Assembly: GCA_007679095.1 (NCBI GenBank)
Contig: VEFU01000037.1
Coordinates: forward strand, 1-45,039
Origin: Paenibacillus bovis
Lineage (GTDB): Bacteria; Bacillota; Bacilli; Bacillales; Bacillaceae_C
Reading direction: 5' to 3'
Length of the DNA: 45,039 nt
Positions 9,193-17,583 of the stretch are shown here, piece after piece. Numbering within the stretch: the stretch's first letter is position 1; each line of letters opens with the position of its first letter. The notes below the pieces were generated by a model. That model did not search any database and was not told the DNA's origin. It worked only from the letters and a program-made list of their open reading frames with translations. A program made the position numbers and the translations under genes.

Positions 9193-9633
9193 TTATTTAT
9201 CCATGGTATCTGCTAGATTTGCTTTTACTTTTTCTAACAAGTGAACTAGCTGCTCTTGCTCATCTACACTTAATTGTGTAAAAGGGGCCGAGAGAAATTC
9301 CATCTTTTTTATAGAGATGTCCTTGATTCTTCTCATTCCCTCATCACTCAACACAACCTCTTTTATACGTCCATCACCTGTATTGGATTGGCGTTGTACT
9401 AGCCCTGAAAGTTCAAGCCGATCAATCATTTGCGACATTGAACTGGAGCGAACTTCGAGCTTTTCGGCTAATTCACCAATGGTGTGTGGTCTTTTAGACA
9501 AGATACGCAAGATAAACCATTGGCTTTTTGTTATATCATTAGAAGCGACGTTATTACGTCCATTGCGCTTCATCATTCTTCCAACATATTGAATACTTTC
9601 CATGAATCTTTCTAAATAGTGGTTTTCCTCCAC
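9193..9633 (-). CDS. MarR-family transcriptional regulator
   Basis: 146 residues with a winged-helix DNA-binding domain: TIGELAEKLEVRSSSMSQMIDRLELSGLVQR is the recognition helix and wing, followed by DGRIKEVVLSDEG. Dimerisation helices flank it. MarR proteins usually repress their own operon and are released by ligands of the cognate exporter. It is the first gene before the two exporter subunits, with a promoter just upstream containing TAGGATACCTA. The start is GTG 9633, 9 bases after AAGGAG. Autorepression and drug-responsive induction are inferred from gene order. Confidence 0.9.
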   Translation of the reverse strand: MEENHYLERFMESIQYVGRMMKRNGRNNVASNDITKSQWFILRILSKRPHTIGELAEKLEVRSSSMSQMIDRLELSGLVQRQSNTGDGRIKEVVLSDEGMRRIKDISIKKMEFLSAPFTQLSVDEQEQLVHLLEKVKANLADTMDK

Positions 9634-9657
9634 AAATTATCACTCCTTCGAAAAAAT

Positions 9658-9686
9658 ATTATATAGGTATCCTAACTATCTAACAA
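9658..9686 (-). promoter_or_regulatory. Promoter and possible MarR operator
   Basis: On the minus strand TTGTTA (9681-9686), a 17-base spacer and a perfect TATAAT (9658-9663) precede marR. The spacer contains TAGGATACCTA, an imperfect inverted repeat placed where a MarR-type repressor would block polymerase. An AAGCGCTT word (9685-9692) overlaps the -35 region and resembles the core of CcpA or LacI operators, but the flanks fit poorly. Confidence 0.6.
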
Positions 9687-9704
9687 GCGCTTTCAGTTAA
9701 TCTA

Positions 9705-9754
9705 TAAAAAAATGCTGCTCCACGACGAATGAAATAGTATCGTCTCAGAAGCAG
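9705..9754 (-). terminator. Terminator of the small membrane protein gene
   Basis: On the minus strand CTGCTTCTGAGACGA pairs imperfectly with TCGTCGTGGAGCAG and is followed by ATTTTTTT. It lies about 40 bases after the stop of the gene at 9795. Confidence 0.65.
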
Positions 9755-9794
9755 TACAAAAAAATAAAATAAAAAAAAGAATAAATAATTGCTG

Positions 9795-10091
9795 TTACGC
9801 TACAATTTTTTTCTGCATTAACAAGGATTGATCATTGTCGGAAGCTGGTTCATAGCCTTTTTCAATAAAACTAATAATTGTTTTCTTATTAGTTGTCCAG
9901 CATTGTACAAGACCCCAGATGCCAATAGTAATAGGATTTAAGAAAATCCACTTTAATACTTCTCCCCATTGACCGCGGAAGATTGCTACCCAGCCACCAA
10001 AGAAAAATGTAGTCCATGAGAAGCCTACTTTTAATTCTTTGACAACCCCAACCTTGTTTTTCAATTTAACCTTTGCCAAATTATAGAACAA
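9795..10091 (-). CDS. Small membrane protein, DUF2628-like
   Basis: Up to 98 residues. The motif VGFSWTTFFFGGWVAIFRGQW followed by two hydrophobic stretches (about 25-62) resembles small Firmicutes proteins of the DUF2628/HrgC-like type, of unknown function. The start is uncertain: only TTG codons are available (10091 or 10079) and no clear ribosome binding site is visible; an in-frame stop lies eight codons further upstream. The second TTG would give MAKVKLKN, similar to the usual N-terminus of this family as I recall it. Monocistronic, with its own terminator. Confidence 0.65.
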   Translation of the reverse strand: MFYNLAKVKLKNKVGVVKELKVGFSWTTFFFGGWVAIFRGQWGEVLKWIFLNPITIGIWGLVQCWTTNKKTIISFIEKGYEPASDNDQSLLMQKKIVA

Positions 10092-10241
10092 ATTCAGTAT
10101 ATCAAATTACCTAGAGATTTGTACTAGAAATATCTACATTTCATGGATAATAAAAAATCTTCAGTAAATGATTATTAATAATTGCCTTCATATGTAAATA
10201 TAGGTAATCTATATATATAAAATTCTAGGAGGCTATTACAC

Positions 10242-11168
10242 GTGAAATACTTTCCAATTAAGGGTACTAATTTAAATGTTTCCAATATTGTTATGGGTAA
10301 TATGCGTTTAACACAGCTTTCTCTATCTGAAGTAGAACACTTGATTAGAACATCAATGGATGAGGGAATAAATTTCTTTGACCACGCAGATATTTATGGT
10401 GGTGGTAAGTGTGAAGAATTATTTGCAGATGCCATTCAAATGAATCCTAGCATTCGCGAAAAAATGATTCTGCAAAGCAAGTGTGGCATTAACACAAGAG
10501 ATAATATGTATGATTTTTCAAAAGAGCATATTCTAAAGTCAGTAGATGGTATTTTAAAAAGATTGAAAACGGATTATTTAGACATCCTACTTCTCCATCG
10601 CCCAGATCCTTTAATGGAGCCAGAAGAAATTGCAGAAGCATTTGATGAGTTACATAACAGTGGGAAAGTACACTATTTCGGTGTATCTAACTTCAACCCT
10701 ATGCAAATTGAGTTATTACAGAAGTATATTTCTCATAAACTCGTTGTGAACCAATTGCAACTTAGTGTTACTCATACACCATTGATTGACTCAGGAGTAG
10801 CGATTAATATGCATCATGATCAATCTATTAATCGAGATAGTAGTATTCTAGAATATTGCCGACTACACGATATTACCGTTCAAGCTTGGTCTCCATTCCA
10901 AAACGGCTTCTTCCAAGGTCCATTCCTTGGTGATTTAGAGAAATTCCCTAAATTAAATGAACTAATCGACCAGCTTGCTGAAAAGTATGAAGTAACAAAC
11001 ACTGCCATTGCAACAGCTTGGATTACACGTCACCCAGCAAATATTCAAGTTGTACTAGGAACAACAAAAGCACAACGTATTCAAGATGCATGTGCTGGAT
11101 CTGACATTCCTTTAACAAGAAAAGAATGGTACGACATTTATAAAGCTGCAGGGAATATTATTCCTTAA
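10242..11168 (+). CDS. Aldo/keto reductase (YdhF-like)
   Basis: 308 residues, (beta/alpha)8 barrel of the NADPH-dependent aldo/keto reductase superfamily. The catalytic tetrad is visible: Asp47 (INFFDHADIY), Tyr52, Lys80 (LQSKCGI) and His119 (LLLHRPDPL). FGVSNF and VLGTTK are family motifs for the barrel and cofactor site. It reduces aldehydes, ketones or sugars, with substrate unknown. The start is GTG, 9 bases after AGGAGG. It is a single gene closed by a strong terminator. Confidence 0.9.
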   Translation: MKYFPIKGTNLNVSNIVMGNMRLTQLSLSEVEHLIRTSMDEGINFFDHADIYGGGKCEELFADAIQMNPSIREKMILQSKCGINTRDNMYDFSKEHILKSVDGILKRLKTDYLDILLLHRPDPLMEPEEIAEAFDELHNSGKVHYFGVSNFNPMQIELLQKYISHKLVVNQLQLSVTHTPLIDSGVAINMHHDQSINRDSSILEYCRLHDITVQAWSPFQNGFFQGPFLGDLEKFPKLNELIDQLAEKYEVTNTAIATAWITRHPANIQVVLGTTKAQRIQDACAGSDIPLTRKEWYDIYKAAGNIIP

Positions 11169-11182
11169 TTTATAGTAGTGAG

Positions 11183-11230
11183 GAGTCTCCTGGACAATTT
11201 GAAATTAATTGTCTAGGAGATTCTTTTTTT
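11183..11230 (+). terminator. Terminator of the aldo/keto reductase gene
   Basis: Stem GTCTCCTGGACAATT / AATTGTCTAGGAGA followed by seven T, 15 bases after the stop codon. Confidence 0.88.
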
Positions 11231-11299
11231 ATGGAAAAATGAGGTGGGAATGGTTGAAGTGTAGCACTAATTAAATAGCTAAAAGCGTGATTTAAGAAT

Positions 11300-11663
11300 C
11301 TATTAGACATTTTGAATGAATAGCCGTGCTCAAATGTCCGTTAGAACTCTTCTATTAGACATTTCAAACGGAGACCCCTTCCCAATTGTCAATTAGAACC
11401 TCTCTATTAGACATTTCAAACGGAGAACCTTACCCAATTGTCCATTACAACCTTTCTATTAGACATTTCAAACGGAGAACCTTACCCAATTGTCCATAAG
11501 AACCTCCCTATTAGACATTTCAAACGGAGAACCTTACCCAATTGTCCATTACAACCTTTCTATTAGACATTTCAAACGGAGAACCTTACCCAATTGTCCA
11601 TTAGAACCTCCCTATTAGAAATATTTAAATGGAATCTAAGCCATAATGTCGATTAGAATTAGT
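11300..11663. repeat. 52-bp tandem repeat array, seven units
   Basis: CTATTAG starts at 11300, 11352, 11404, 11456, 11508, 11560 and 11612: a period of exactly 52 bases. Units 2-6 share CTATTAGACATTTCAAACGG and CCAATTGTC; units 1 and 7 are clearly diverged. Units 3 and 5 are identical, and units 4 and 6 differ by one base, so the middle grew by duplication of a 104-bp dimer. There is no open reading frame of note and no spacers as in CRISPR. The array lies between the terminators of two converging genes. Confidence 0.93.
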
Positions 11664-11687
11664 AAAACAGGTCAAAACCAACGAAAT

Positions 11688-11720
11688 TAAAAAGATGCCC
11701 CATATTATGAGGCACCTTCT
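11688..11720 (-). terminator. Terminator of the ade transcript
   Basis: On the minus strand AAGGTGCCTCA / TGGGGCATCTT surrounds a short loop and runs into TTTTTAAT. It lies just beyond the adenine deaminase stop. Confidence 0.8.
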
Positions 11721-11723
11721 TCA

Positions 11724-13508
11724 TTAATTAATCTCTGTTTCTATCAATTTAAATTCCGTAACATCTGCAAGTCCACGGTTGGTAATTCTAATTTCCGGGA
11801 TTACTGGTAAAGCGATTAATGAGAACGTCATGAATGGAGCATTTAAAGGAGAACCAATTTCTTTCCATGCTGCTTCCATTCCTTGAACTTGTTCTACCAC
11901 CACTTCTAATGGTTGATCAGACATAAGCCCAGCTATTGGCATTGCAACTTTTGCTAATACTTCTCCATCACAAACAACAATCATTCCGCCACCAATCTTG
12001 GCTAGTTCATTAGCTGCAAATGCCATATCCTCTGTATTTGTTCCCATCACAAGTAAGTTATGGCTATCATGAGCAACAGTTGAGGCAACTGCACCTTTCT
12101 TCAATTGGAATCCATGAGCGAACCCAAGAGAAATTTGACCTGAACCACGGTGACGTTCGATACACGCTAGTTGGATGATATCTTTATTAAGATCTGGTTG
12201 AATAACTCCATCTATAACATTAAGTGTAGCAGTCATTTTTTCAGTACGTGCACTGTTTTCAATGATTTTAATTACATTTACATCTGTAGCAGTTTTTGCA
12301 CTTTTACTTTTCAACAGGAAATCTTCTGCAGTTAATTCGGACTTCAAATTAATTGAATTTCTAATATGTTCTGGATACATAAAAGTAGGGAATTCTTTTA
12401 CCAATCCACCATTTGCAAATACAACTTCCCCATCTGTAATAACTGTTGCAGGCTCAACATTAGAAAGGTCATCCATTAATAAAATATCTGCGCATTTACC
12501 TGGTGCGATTGCTCCAAGATCTTGTTCCAATTTATAATAACGTGCTACATTAATCGTCGCCATTTGAATTGCAGTAACTGGATGAACCCCTTCTTCAATC
12601 GCACGACGTACAACGTGGTTTAAGTGACCTTTTTCAATCAATGTTTGTGGGTACACATCGTCTGTTACTAGACTAATATTATCTGTATTAACTTTGTCTT
12701 CTGTGACAACTTTAATAACTTCCTTTACATCATGCCATGCGGAGCCTTCACGAATCATCAAATGCATTCCTAGACGTACTTTTTGTAAACCTTGCTCGCG
12801 AGTTACAGTTTCATGGTCAGAGTTTGCTCCTGATGCTAAGTATGCTTGAAGCATGTGATCATCATCAGCAGGGAAATGACCTGTCACTGCCTTATTTGCT
12901 TTAAGTGTTTCTGCAATTTCCCCTGTCATGATCTCATCACCAAAAACTACGCCTGGGAAGTTCATTACTTCTCCTAACCCAGCAACATTTTCCCACTGTA
13001 AACCAGCTTTAATATCGTCAACACCTAATGAGGCACCTGCATCCTCTAAGTCTGTTGTTGCAGGAACACAGGAAGGGAAAGTAGTGAACACTTTTAAAGG
13101 CAGTTGTTGGCCTTCTTCGTGCATTAAACGCACTCCTTCAACACCAAAAACATTGGCAATTTCATGGGGATCCATAAAAATACCTGTTGTTCCTTTCGCA
13201 ATCGCTGCCTTCGCAAATTCGGTAACGGATAGCATCGTACTTTCTACGTGCATATGCCCATCTAAAAAACCAGGGACAATATATTTTTTCTGAGCATCAA
13301 TTACTTTTGTTTGCTCCCCAATTGTATGATCAGCATTTCCAACATACGCAATTCTACCTTCCGTTACAGCCACATCTATATTTTCGAGTAATTCACCAGA
13401 ATACACATTTACTAATGTTCCATTTTTCACAACTAAGTCAGCCTTCTCCACTCCTCGAGCCACTTTGGAAAGCTGTCCACTTACTTCATATAGTTTTTTT
13501 CTAGCCAT
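11724..13508 (-). CDS. ade: Adenine deaminase
   Basis: 594 residues of the amidohydrolase superfamily. Adenine deaminase converts adenine to hypoxanthine and ammonia in purine salvage. The metal-binding motif GHMHVEST (His85, His87) and FMDPHEIANVFG are characteristic of the Ade/AdeC family, and the C-terminal Ade domain is complete. I chose ATG 13508, preceded by AGGAGGAAATTGGTTT; an in-frame start at 13547 lies before that site. It is 75 bases downstream of the purine permease gene and likely shares its riboswitch-controlled transcript, so uptake and deamination are co-regulated. Confidence 0.93.
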   Translation of the reverse strand: MARKKLYEVSGQLSKVARGVEKADLVVKNGTLVNVYSGELLENIDVAVTEGRIAYVGNADHTIGEQTKVIDAQKKYIVPGFLDGHMHVESTMLSVTEFAKAAIAKGTTGIFMDPHEIANVFGVEGVRLMHEEGQQLPLKVFTTFPSCVPATTDLEDAGASLGVDDIKAGLQWENVAGLGEVMNFPGVVFGDEIMTGEIAETLKANKAVTGHFPADDDHMLQAYLASGANSDHETVTREQGLQKVRLGMHLMIREGSAWHDVKEVIKVVTEDKVNTDNISLVTDDVYPQTLIEKGHLNHVVRRAIEEGVHPVTAIQMATINVARYYKLEQDLGAIAPGKCADILLMDDLSNVEPATVITDGEVVFANGGLVKEFPTFMYPEHIRNSINLKSELTAEDFLLKSKSAKTATDVNVIKIIENSARTEKMTATLNVIDGVIQPDLNKDIIQLACIERHRGSGQISLGFAHGFQLKKGAVASTVAHDSHNLLVMGTNTEDMAFAANELAKIGGGMIVVCDGEVLAKVAMPIAGLMSDQPLEVVVEQVQGMEAAWKEIGSPLNAPFMTFSLIALPVIPEIRITNRGLADVTEFKLIETEIN

Positions 13509-13583
13509 AAACCAATTTCCTCCTAATATAGAAATGGGGAATGACACTTTTATACAAAGTGCATTCCCACAGAATGAGTTAGA

Positions 13584-14879
13584 TTAATGTCCCCAGCCTA
13601 AGTACCAAACAAAGACGAAGAACAGAATATACATGATTGGATGAACTTCTTTAAACTTCCCTTTAAACACCATGAATAATGGATAGAAGATGAAGCCAAG
13701 CGCGATACCTGCGGAAATGCTATATCCAAGAGGCATCATAATAACTGTCATAAATGCTGGTATTGCATACTCAAATTCGTTCCATTTAATTTCTGCTAGA
13801 GACGAAGCCATCAATACGCCTACAATAATTAATGCTGGTGCAGTTACTGCAGATGTGACTACAACTAGTAAAGGTGAGAAGAATAATGCTAAAACGAAAA
13901 ATCCTGCTGTAACGACAGAAGTAAATCCTGTTTTACCTCCTGCAGAAACACCTGCAGTTGATTCCACATATGATGTTGTCGTTGAAGTACCTAACGTTGC
14001 TCCGACCATTGTTGCTACAGAATCTGCAGACAGTGCTCTTCCGATTCTTGGAAGCTTTCCATCTTTTAAAAGTCCTGCTTTTTTCGTTACGGCAACTAAA
14101 GTTCCTGCAGTATCAAAAAAGTCAATAAATAAAAGCGTGAAGATAACAATGAGCATATCTTTTGTGAAAAGTTCATCTAAATGTCCTGCAAACTGTCCAA
14201 AAGTAGGCTCTAGACTTGGAATTCCTTGCACAATATCATCAGGTAGTGGAACTTGCTTAAAGATAATTCCTACGATTGCAGTAACAACCATTCCGTAGAA
14301 AATACCGCCTTTGAAGCCTTTAATCATAAAGAACGCTGTAACTACTAATCCAAAGATAGCTAGTAATGTTTCAGGATCTCTTAAATTCCCAAGTTGCACT
14401 AGTGTGTCTGGATTATCAGCTACGATTCCAGCACTTTGTAGACCAAGAAACGCAATAAATAGCCCAATACCTGCTGCAACTGCAAGCTTTAATTGCTCCG
14501 GAATCGCATTAATAATTGTTTCACGGATTTTTGTTAATGTAAGAATAAAGAATATTAAACCTGAAACAAATGTACCAGCTAATGCTGTTTGCCAAGGTAC
14601 ACCATAGCCAATAACTACTGTGAAGGCAAAGAAAGCGTTAATTCCCATACCAGGTGCTAGAGCAACCGGATATTTTGCCCAAAGTCCCATAATTAGGGTA
14701 CCAATAGCAGCAGCTAAACCTGTTGCAACAAATACAGCTTTTTGGTCCATTCCAGCTGCACTTAATAAAGAAGGGTTAACAAACAAGATATATGCCATCG
14801 CTAGGAATGTAGTTAAACCAGCAACAGACTCTTGGCGATAACTTGTGCCTAACTCCTTAAATTTAAAATACTCTTTCAT
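13584..14879 (-). CDS. pbuG: Hypoxanthine/guanine permease, NCS2/AzgA type
   Basis: 431 residues with about 12-13 membrane segments. The N-terminus ESVAGLTTFLAMAYILFVNP, the APGMGINAFF motif and the DTAGTLVAVTKKAGLL segment identify the AzgA-like branch of the NCS2 family, which imports hypoxanthine, guanine and adenine with protons. The guanine riboswitch directly upstream supports a PbuG-type role; PbuO is the alternative. ATG follows AGGAGGAAAAAAGGG. First gene of a two-gene operon with ade. Confidence 0.9.
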   Translation of the reverse strand: MKEYFKFKELGTSYRQESVAGLTTFLAMAYILFVNPSLLSAAGMDQKAVFVATGLAAAIGTLIMGLWAKYPVALAPGMGINAFFAFTVVIGYGVPWQTALAGTFVSGLIFFILTLTKIRETIINAIPEQLKLAVAAGIGLFIAFLGLQSAGIVADNPDTLVQLGNLRDPETLLAIFGLVVTAFFMIKGFKGGIFYGMVVTAIVGIIFKQVPLPDDIVQGIPSLEPTFGQFAGHLDELFTKDMLIVIFTLLFIDFFDTAGTLVAVTKKAGLLKDGKLPRIGRALSADSVATMVGATLGTSTTTSYVESTAGVSAGGKTGFTSVVTAGFFVLALFFSPLLVVVTSAVTAPALIIVGVLMASSLAEIKWNEFEYAIPAFMTVIMMPLGYSISAGIALGFIFYPLFMVFKGKFKEVHPIMYILFFVFVWYLGWGH

Positions 14880-14913
14880 CCCTTTTTTCCTCCTAATGAA
14901 TCAAATGTGATGC

Positions 14914-14946
14914 AAAAGAACCTGGATAGCGCTCTATCCAGGTTCT
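14914..14946 (-). terminator. Riboswitch expression platform terminator
   Basis: A perfect 13-bp stem (AGAACCTGGATAG and its complement) followed by TTTT, between the purine aptamer and pbuG. Just before it, AATGTAGATCAG (14944-14955) can pair with CTGACTACATT at the 3' side of aptamer helix P1 (one bulge), giving an antiterminator when no ligand is bound. Guanine or hypoxanthine should therefore switch the operon off. Confidence 0.85.
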
Positions 14947-15030
14947 GATCTACATTCAAAAACGAGAGAAAATGACGGTAATAGGAATAATAAAAATGCA
15001 CAAACAATTGTCATTCGCAAACGCTCATGA

Positions 15031-15098
15031 AATGTAGTCAGGTATTTTACGGTTACCCGGTAGAAACGCTCAAGCCATATTCTCAAGCATATACATTC
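15031..15098 (-). ncRNA. Guanine-type purine riboswitch aptamer
   Basis: On the minus strand the P1 arms AATGTA and TACATT enclose AATATGG, GTTTCTACC, AACCGTAAA and CTGACTA, the conserved core of the purine riboswitch. The ligand-pairing position in GACTA is C, which specifies guanine/hypoxanthine; adenine riboswitches carry GATTA. Loop words TATGG and CCGTAAA match the loop-loop interaction partners. It is the 5' leader of pbuG-ade. Confidence 0.95.
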
Positions 15099-15131
15099 AA
15101 TGAACTTATTTAGTTATTAATCTATGATTCA

Positions 15132-15161
15132 TTTATAGCATAAAAGACCTATACCAGTCAA
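15132..15161 (-). promoter_or_regulatory. Promoter of the riboswitch-pbuG-ade operon
   Basis: On the minus strand TTGACT (15156-15161), an 18-base spacer and TATAAA (15132-15137), 34 bases before the aptamer begins. Confidence 0.75.
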
Positions 15162-15165
15162 CCAA

Positions 15166-15209
15166 AAATACGAATAATATTATTTATTTTTTAACGAACG
15201 TTCGTAAAT
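15166..15209 (-). promoter_or_regulatory. Probable PurR box pair
   Basis: Two inverted matches to the B. subtilis PurBox AWWWCCGAACWWT: AAATACGAATAAT on the plus strand (15166-15178) and ATTTACGAACGTT on the minus strand (15197-15209), each 11 of 13, separated by 18 bases (B. subtilis pairs are about 16-17 apart). They lie immediately upstream of the -35 element. The perfect 12-bp palindrome ACGAACGTTCGT (15194-15205) overlaps the second box. The assignment is inferred. Confidence 0.5.
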
Positions 15210-15226
15210 TACCCTCTTCACAGTCA

Positions 15227-16951
15227 TTATATGCGGAATTTACTTGATAATTCCTGAAGATCATCTGAAATAACATGTAAGTTATTCGAAATTACCTGAT
15301 TTTGCTTTACTAATAGCAATTGATTTTCAGATAAGGCGGCTATTTCCTCAGTACTTGCCAAAGTTTCTTGGGAAATACTAGTGAAATTTTCAGCTAGTTG
15401 CTCCATTTCAGGAACTAATTGCATTAATTCCTTTAATTCTAGTTTCATATCTTGTAATTTTTGAATTGTATCCATAATCTTTACTAATAGAAATTGAAAA
15501 GCATCATTAGAGTTGCTAGTGACATCAATATGCGAGTTCATTTTTACTGACATTTGGTTTGCTTCTTCCGAAATTTGCTCACTAATCATCGTCATTCGAG
15601 TGATAGGAACCTTTATTTCCTCTGTTGCACTTGATGTTTGTTCTGCTAATTTTTTCACTTCAGCTGCGACTACAGCAAAACCTTTCCCTGCTTCTCCGGC
15701 ACGCGCCGCTTCAATCGTAGCATTTAGCGCTAGTAATTTTGTCTGCTCGGAAATATTTTGGATTAATTTCACAACTCCTTCTATCTCATGAGATTGGTCT
15801 TTCATTTCTACAATAATAGAATTCATGTTCATGAATTCGTTACGTAGTTCATGCATGGAATCCGTCATGTCATCAAGATGAGCCTTACCAGTCTGTGCTT
15901 GTTCATTCATATGCTCTGCACTCTCATCTAACACGTTAATTTGATTAGCTACTTGATTGATATTGTTCTTGATCACTTGAAATTGATTCATGCTATGGTC
16001 AGAACTAGAAGCAGTTTGTTCCGCCCCTTCATTTACGATATTAATTACACGGAAGAGTTGGTTTGTGTTATCTCTTACTATATTAGAAGATTCACTTAAC
16101 ATCGTACTTGTACTTGTTAATTGAGTTGTTGTAGATTGTACCTCTACTATTAAACTTTTCATATAATCCATCATTTGATTAAAGCTTTTAGTTAATGATA
16201 TGATCTCCGGCATTGTCGAACTATGAGGGACTTTTTGAGTCAAATCACCCTCGCTCACCTTTCGCATACTCTCCCTCAAAGATGCCAATGGTTTGGTTAG
16301 CTTTTTGATTGCAAATAAGATAACTAAAAAAGAAATTATGATACTAGTCGCTAAGATGATAAGGGTAAATCCGCGTAACCCATCTATTCCTTGTAAGTAA
16401 TCTGCAGTAGGAATAGCAATCACCACAACACTTCTAATTTCCTGTAAAAATTGGAACGATAGAACATATTCTTCGCCATTTATGTCTGTATACATCTTTC
16501 CTTGCTTTTGCTCCAATATATTTGCAATAACCTCTTTATCCAACTGGACAGTTGAGGAACTACTGACATCAAACGGGGCCATTATCCCATCTTCATTAAT
16601 ATGGAAAAAATCAGCATTCAATCCATCCTGTATCATTTCTACAGACTGAGCACGGATTCCATACTCGAATTGTTTATTAAATTGCTCTAAATTGTTTATG
16701 TAAGATAGCTTTAAATACTCTGCTCTTTCCCTTGTTACCTTTATCTCTCTTTCAATTCTATTTTCACTCGTTTCCATTAACATTTCCCTTGCTTGATGAT
16801 AACTAACAAGCCCGATTGTTCCCGATGAGATTATTAGAATACTAATAACTAAAATCAATAATCTCGTACTTAATGAAAATCGTTGTAAAAAAGTGGAGTT
16901 TTCTATTTTTGTCTCTGTTTTTTCTATGAATTTCCGAAAAAAACTCATCAT
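15227..16951 (-). CDS. Methyl-accepting chemotaxis protein
   Basis: 574 residues: membrane segment 1 (31-51), an extracellular sensor region of about 140 residues, membrane segment 2 (194-215), HAMP domain (216-268) and a cytoplasmic signalling domain. The hairpin tip [20 protein letters not shown] near residue 410 is the kinase/CheW contact site of MCPs. The sensor looks like a double- or single-Cache-type fold ([17 protein letters not shown]), ligand unknown. Two adjacent ATG codons (16951 and 16948) follow AAGGGGATAAGA; the first is given. It lies downstream of nothing co-oriented and close, so it is probably monocistronic. Confidence 0.9.
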   Translation of the reverse strand: MMSFFRKFIEKTETKIENSTFLQRFSLSTRLLILVISILIISSGTIGLVSYHQAREMLMETSENRIEREIKVTRERAEYLKLSYINNLEQFNKQFEYGIRAQSVEMIQDGLNADFFHINEDGIMAPFDVSSSSTVQLDKEVIANILEQKQGKMYTDINGEEYVLSFQFLQEIRSVVVIAIPTADYLQGIDGLRGFTLIILATSIIISFLVILFAIKKLTKPLASLRESMRKVSEGDLTQKVPHSSTMPEIISLTKSFNQMMDYMKSLIVEVQSTTTQLTSTSTMLSESSNIVRDNTNQLFRVINIVNEGAEQTASSSDHSMNQFQVIKNNINQVANQINVLDESAEHMNEQAQTGKAHLDDMTDSMHELRNEFMNMNSIIVEMKDQSHEIEGVVKLIQNISEQTKLLALNATIEAARAGEAGKGFAVVAAEVKKLAEQTSSATEEIKVPITRMTMISEQISEEANQMSVKMNSHIDVTSNSNDAFQFLLVKIMDTIQKLQDMKLELKELMQLVPEMEQLAENFTSISQETLASTEEIAALSENQLLLVKQNQVISNNLHVISDDLQELSSKFRI

Positions 16952-17049
16952 TCTTATCCCCTTTTTTTATCAGGTCATAAGAACTATTATGAAGATGCAA
17001 TGTAAAGATTCTGTAAACGTTCGGCTAAGATTTCATATTATTTTTAAAA

Positions 17050-17082
17050 CAAAAAATAGGACACCATTGGATGGCGCCCTAT
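17050..17082 (-). terminator. Terminator of the FbpB-like gene
   Basis: On the minus strand ATAGGGCGCCAT / ATGGTGTCCTAT with a CCA loop, followed by TTTTTTG, a few bases after the stop. Confidence 0.82.
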
Positions 17083-17088
17083 GTTCAC

Positions 17089-17226
17089 TTAAGACTCACT
17101 TCTTTGTGATTCATATATTTTCTCTTCTACTCGTTTATCGATTTTCTCTAGTTGTTCCTTATCCTTCAGAAGATCTTCTTTGTTGATCTTGATTAACTCT
17201 GACAAAGAAACCTTACCTTTTCTCAT
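17089..17226 (-). CDS. FbpB-family small basic protein
   Basis: 45 residues beginning MRKGKVSLSELIKINKEDLL and continuing with a charged helix (EQLEKIDKRVEEKI). The pattern of a basic N-terminus, SxxELxxxNKxxLLxD and a coiled helix matches the small FbpB-family proteins, which in B. subtilis are Fur-regulated partners of the iron-sparing response. ATG follows AAAGGAGAG, and the gene has its own terminator. A TTGACT element lies upstream at about 17290, but I do not see a convincing Fur box, so iron control is only inferred from the family. Confidence 0.75.
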   Translation of the reverse strand: MRKGKVSLSELIKINKEDLLKDKEQLEKIDKRVEEKIYESQRSES

Positions 17227-17239
17227 AAACTACTCTCCT

Positions 17240-17540
17240 TTAAGAGAAATATTTATTTTTCTATTTAAACAATATATTAAATTTGAATATTAGTCAATTT
17301 TCAAACTTCAAACGTTTCAATTAGAAAAGCGGAAGGCACCTGCCTATCGGCGACAAACAAATATTTCCCCCAATGTAAACCCACCCCTACCACGTCCTAT
17401 ATACGACTGACACCGTTCGAATATTACGAACGGTGTCAGCATCTATTTGAAAGAAAAAGGGGGGATGATAGCGATGCGCTATCGAATGTGTCTTCCTTTA
17501 TTATTATAGGGGGCAATTATTAACAAAGTATGAACAAATA
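17240..17540. other. Intergenic region with hairpins and repeat fragment
   Basis: Non-coding. It holds GAAAAGCGGAAGGCACCTGC (about 17324-17343), a fragment of a GC-rich dispersed repeat often seen in Bacillaceae; a perfect 13-bp stem CTGACACCGTTCG / CGAACGGTGTCAG with loop AATATTA (17407-17439); and a perfect 7-bp stem GATAGCG/CGCTATC with an ATG loop (17467-17483) preceded by a G-rich Shine-Dalgarno-like stretch. No gene can be supported. Confidence 0.6.
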
Positions 17541-17570
17541 GAAAAAGACTATTAACAATCTGTTAATAGC
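17541..17570 (-). terminator. Terminator of the CNNM/CBS gene
   Basis: On the minus strand GCTATTAACAGATTGTTAATAG followed by TCTTTTTC, 14 bases after the stop at 17584. Confidence 0.8.
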
Positions 17571-17583
17571 CTGCTCCACTAAT

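Noticed and set aside
9682-9695. CcpA cre site in the marR promoter
   Set aside because: AACAAGCGCTTTCA has the core but three mismatches in the left arm, and catabolite control of a MarR-ABC exporter is not expected.
11300-11663. Regular repeats as a CRISPR array
   Set aside because: The 52-bp units are contiguous, with no unique spacers between conserved repeats, and no cas gene is present.
15194-15205. ACGAACGTTCGT as a LexA (SOS) box
   Set aside because: The Bacillus LexA site needs GAAC and GTTC separated by four bases; here they are adjacent. A PurR reading fits the downstream genes better.
17280-17310. Fur box in front of the FbpB-like gene
   Set aside because: TGACTAATATTCA is only loosely symmetric and does not match the 7-1-7 Fur consensus well enough.
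17465-17509. A 14-codon leader peptide (MIAMRYRMCLPLLL) with a G-rich ribosome binding site
   Set aside because: The frame is very short, overlaps a hairpin and is not followed by a co-oriented gene it could regulate.
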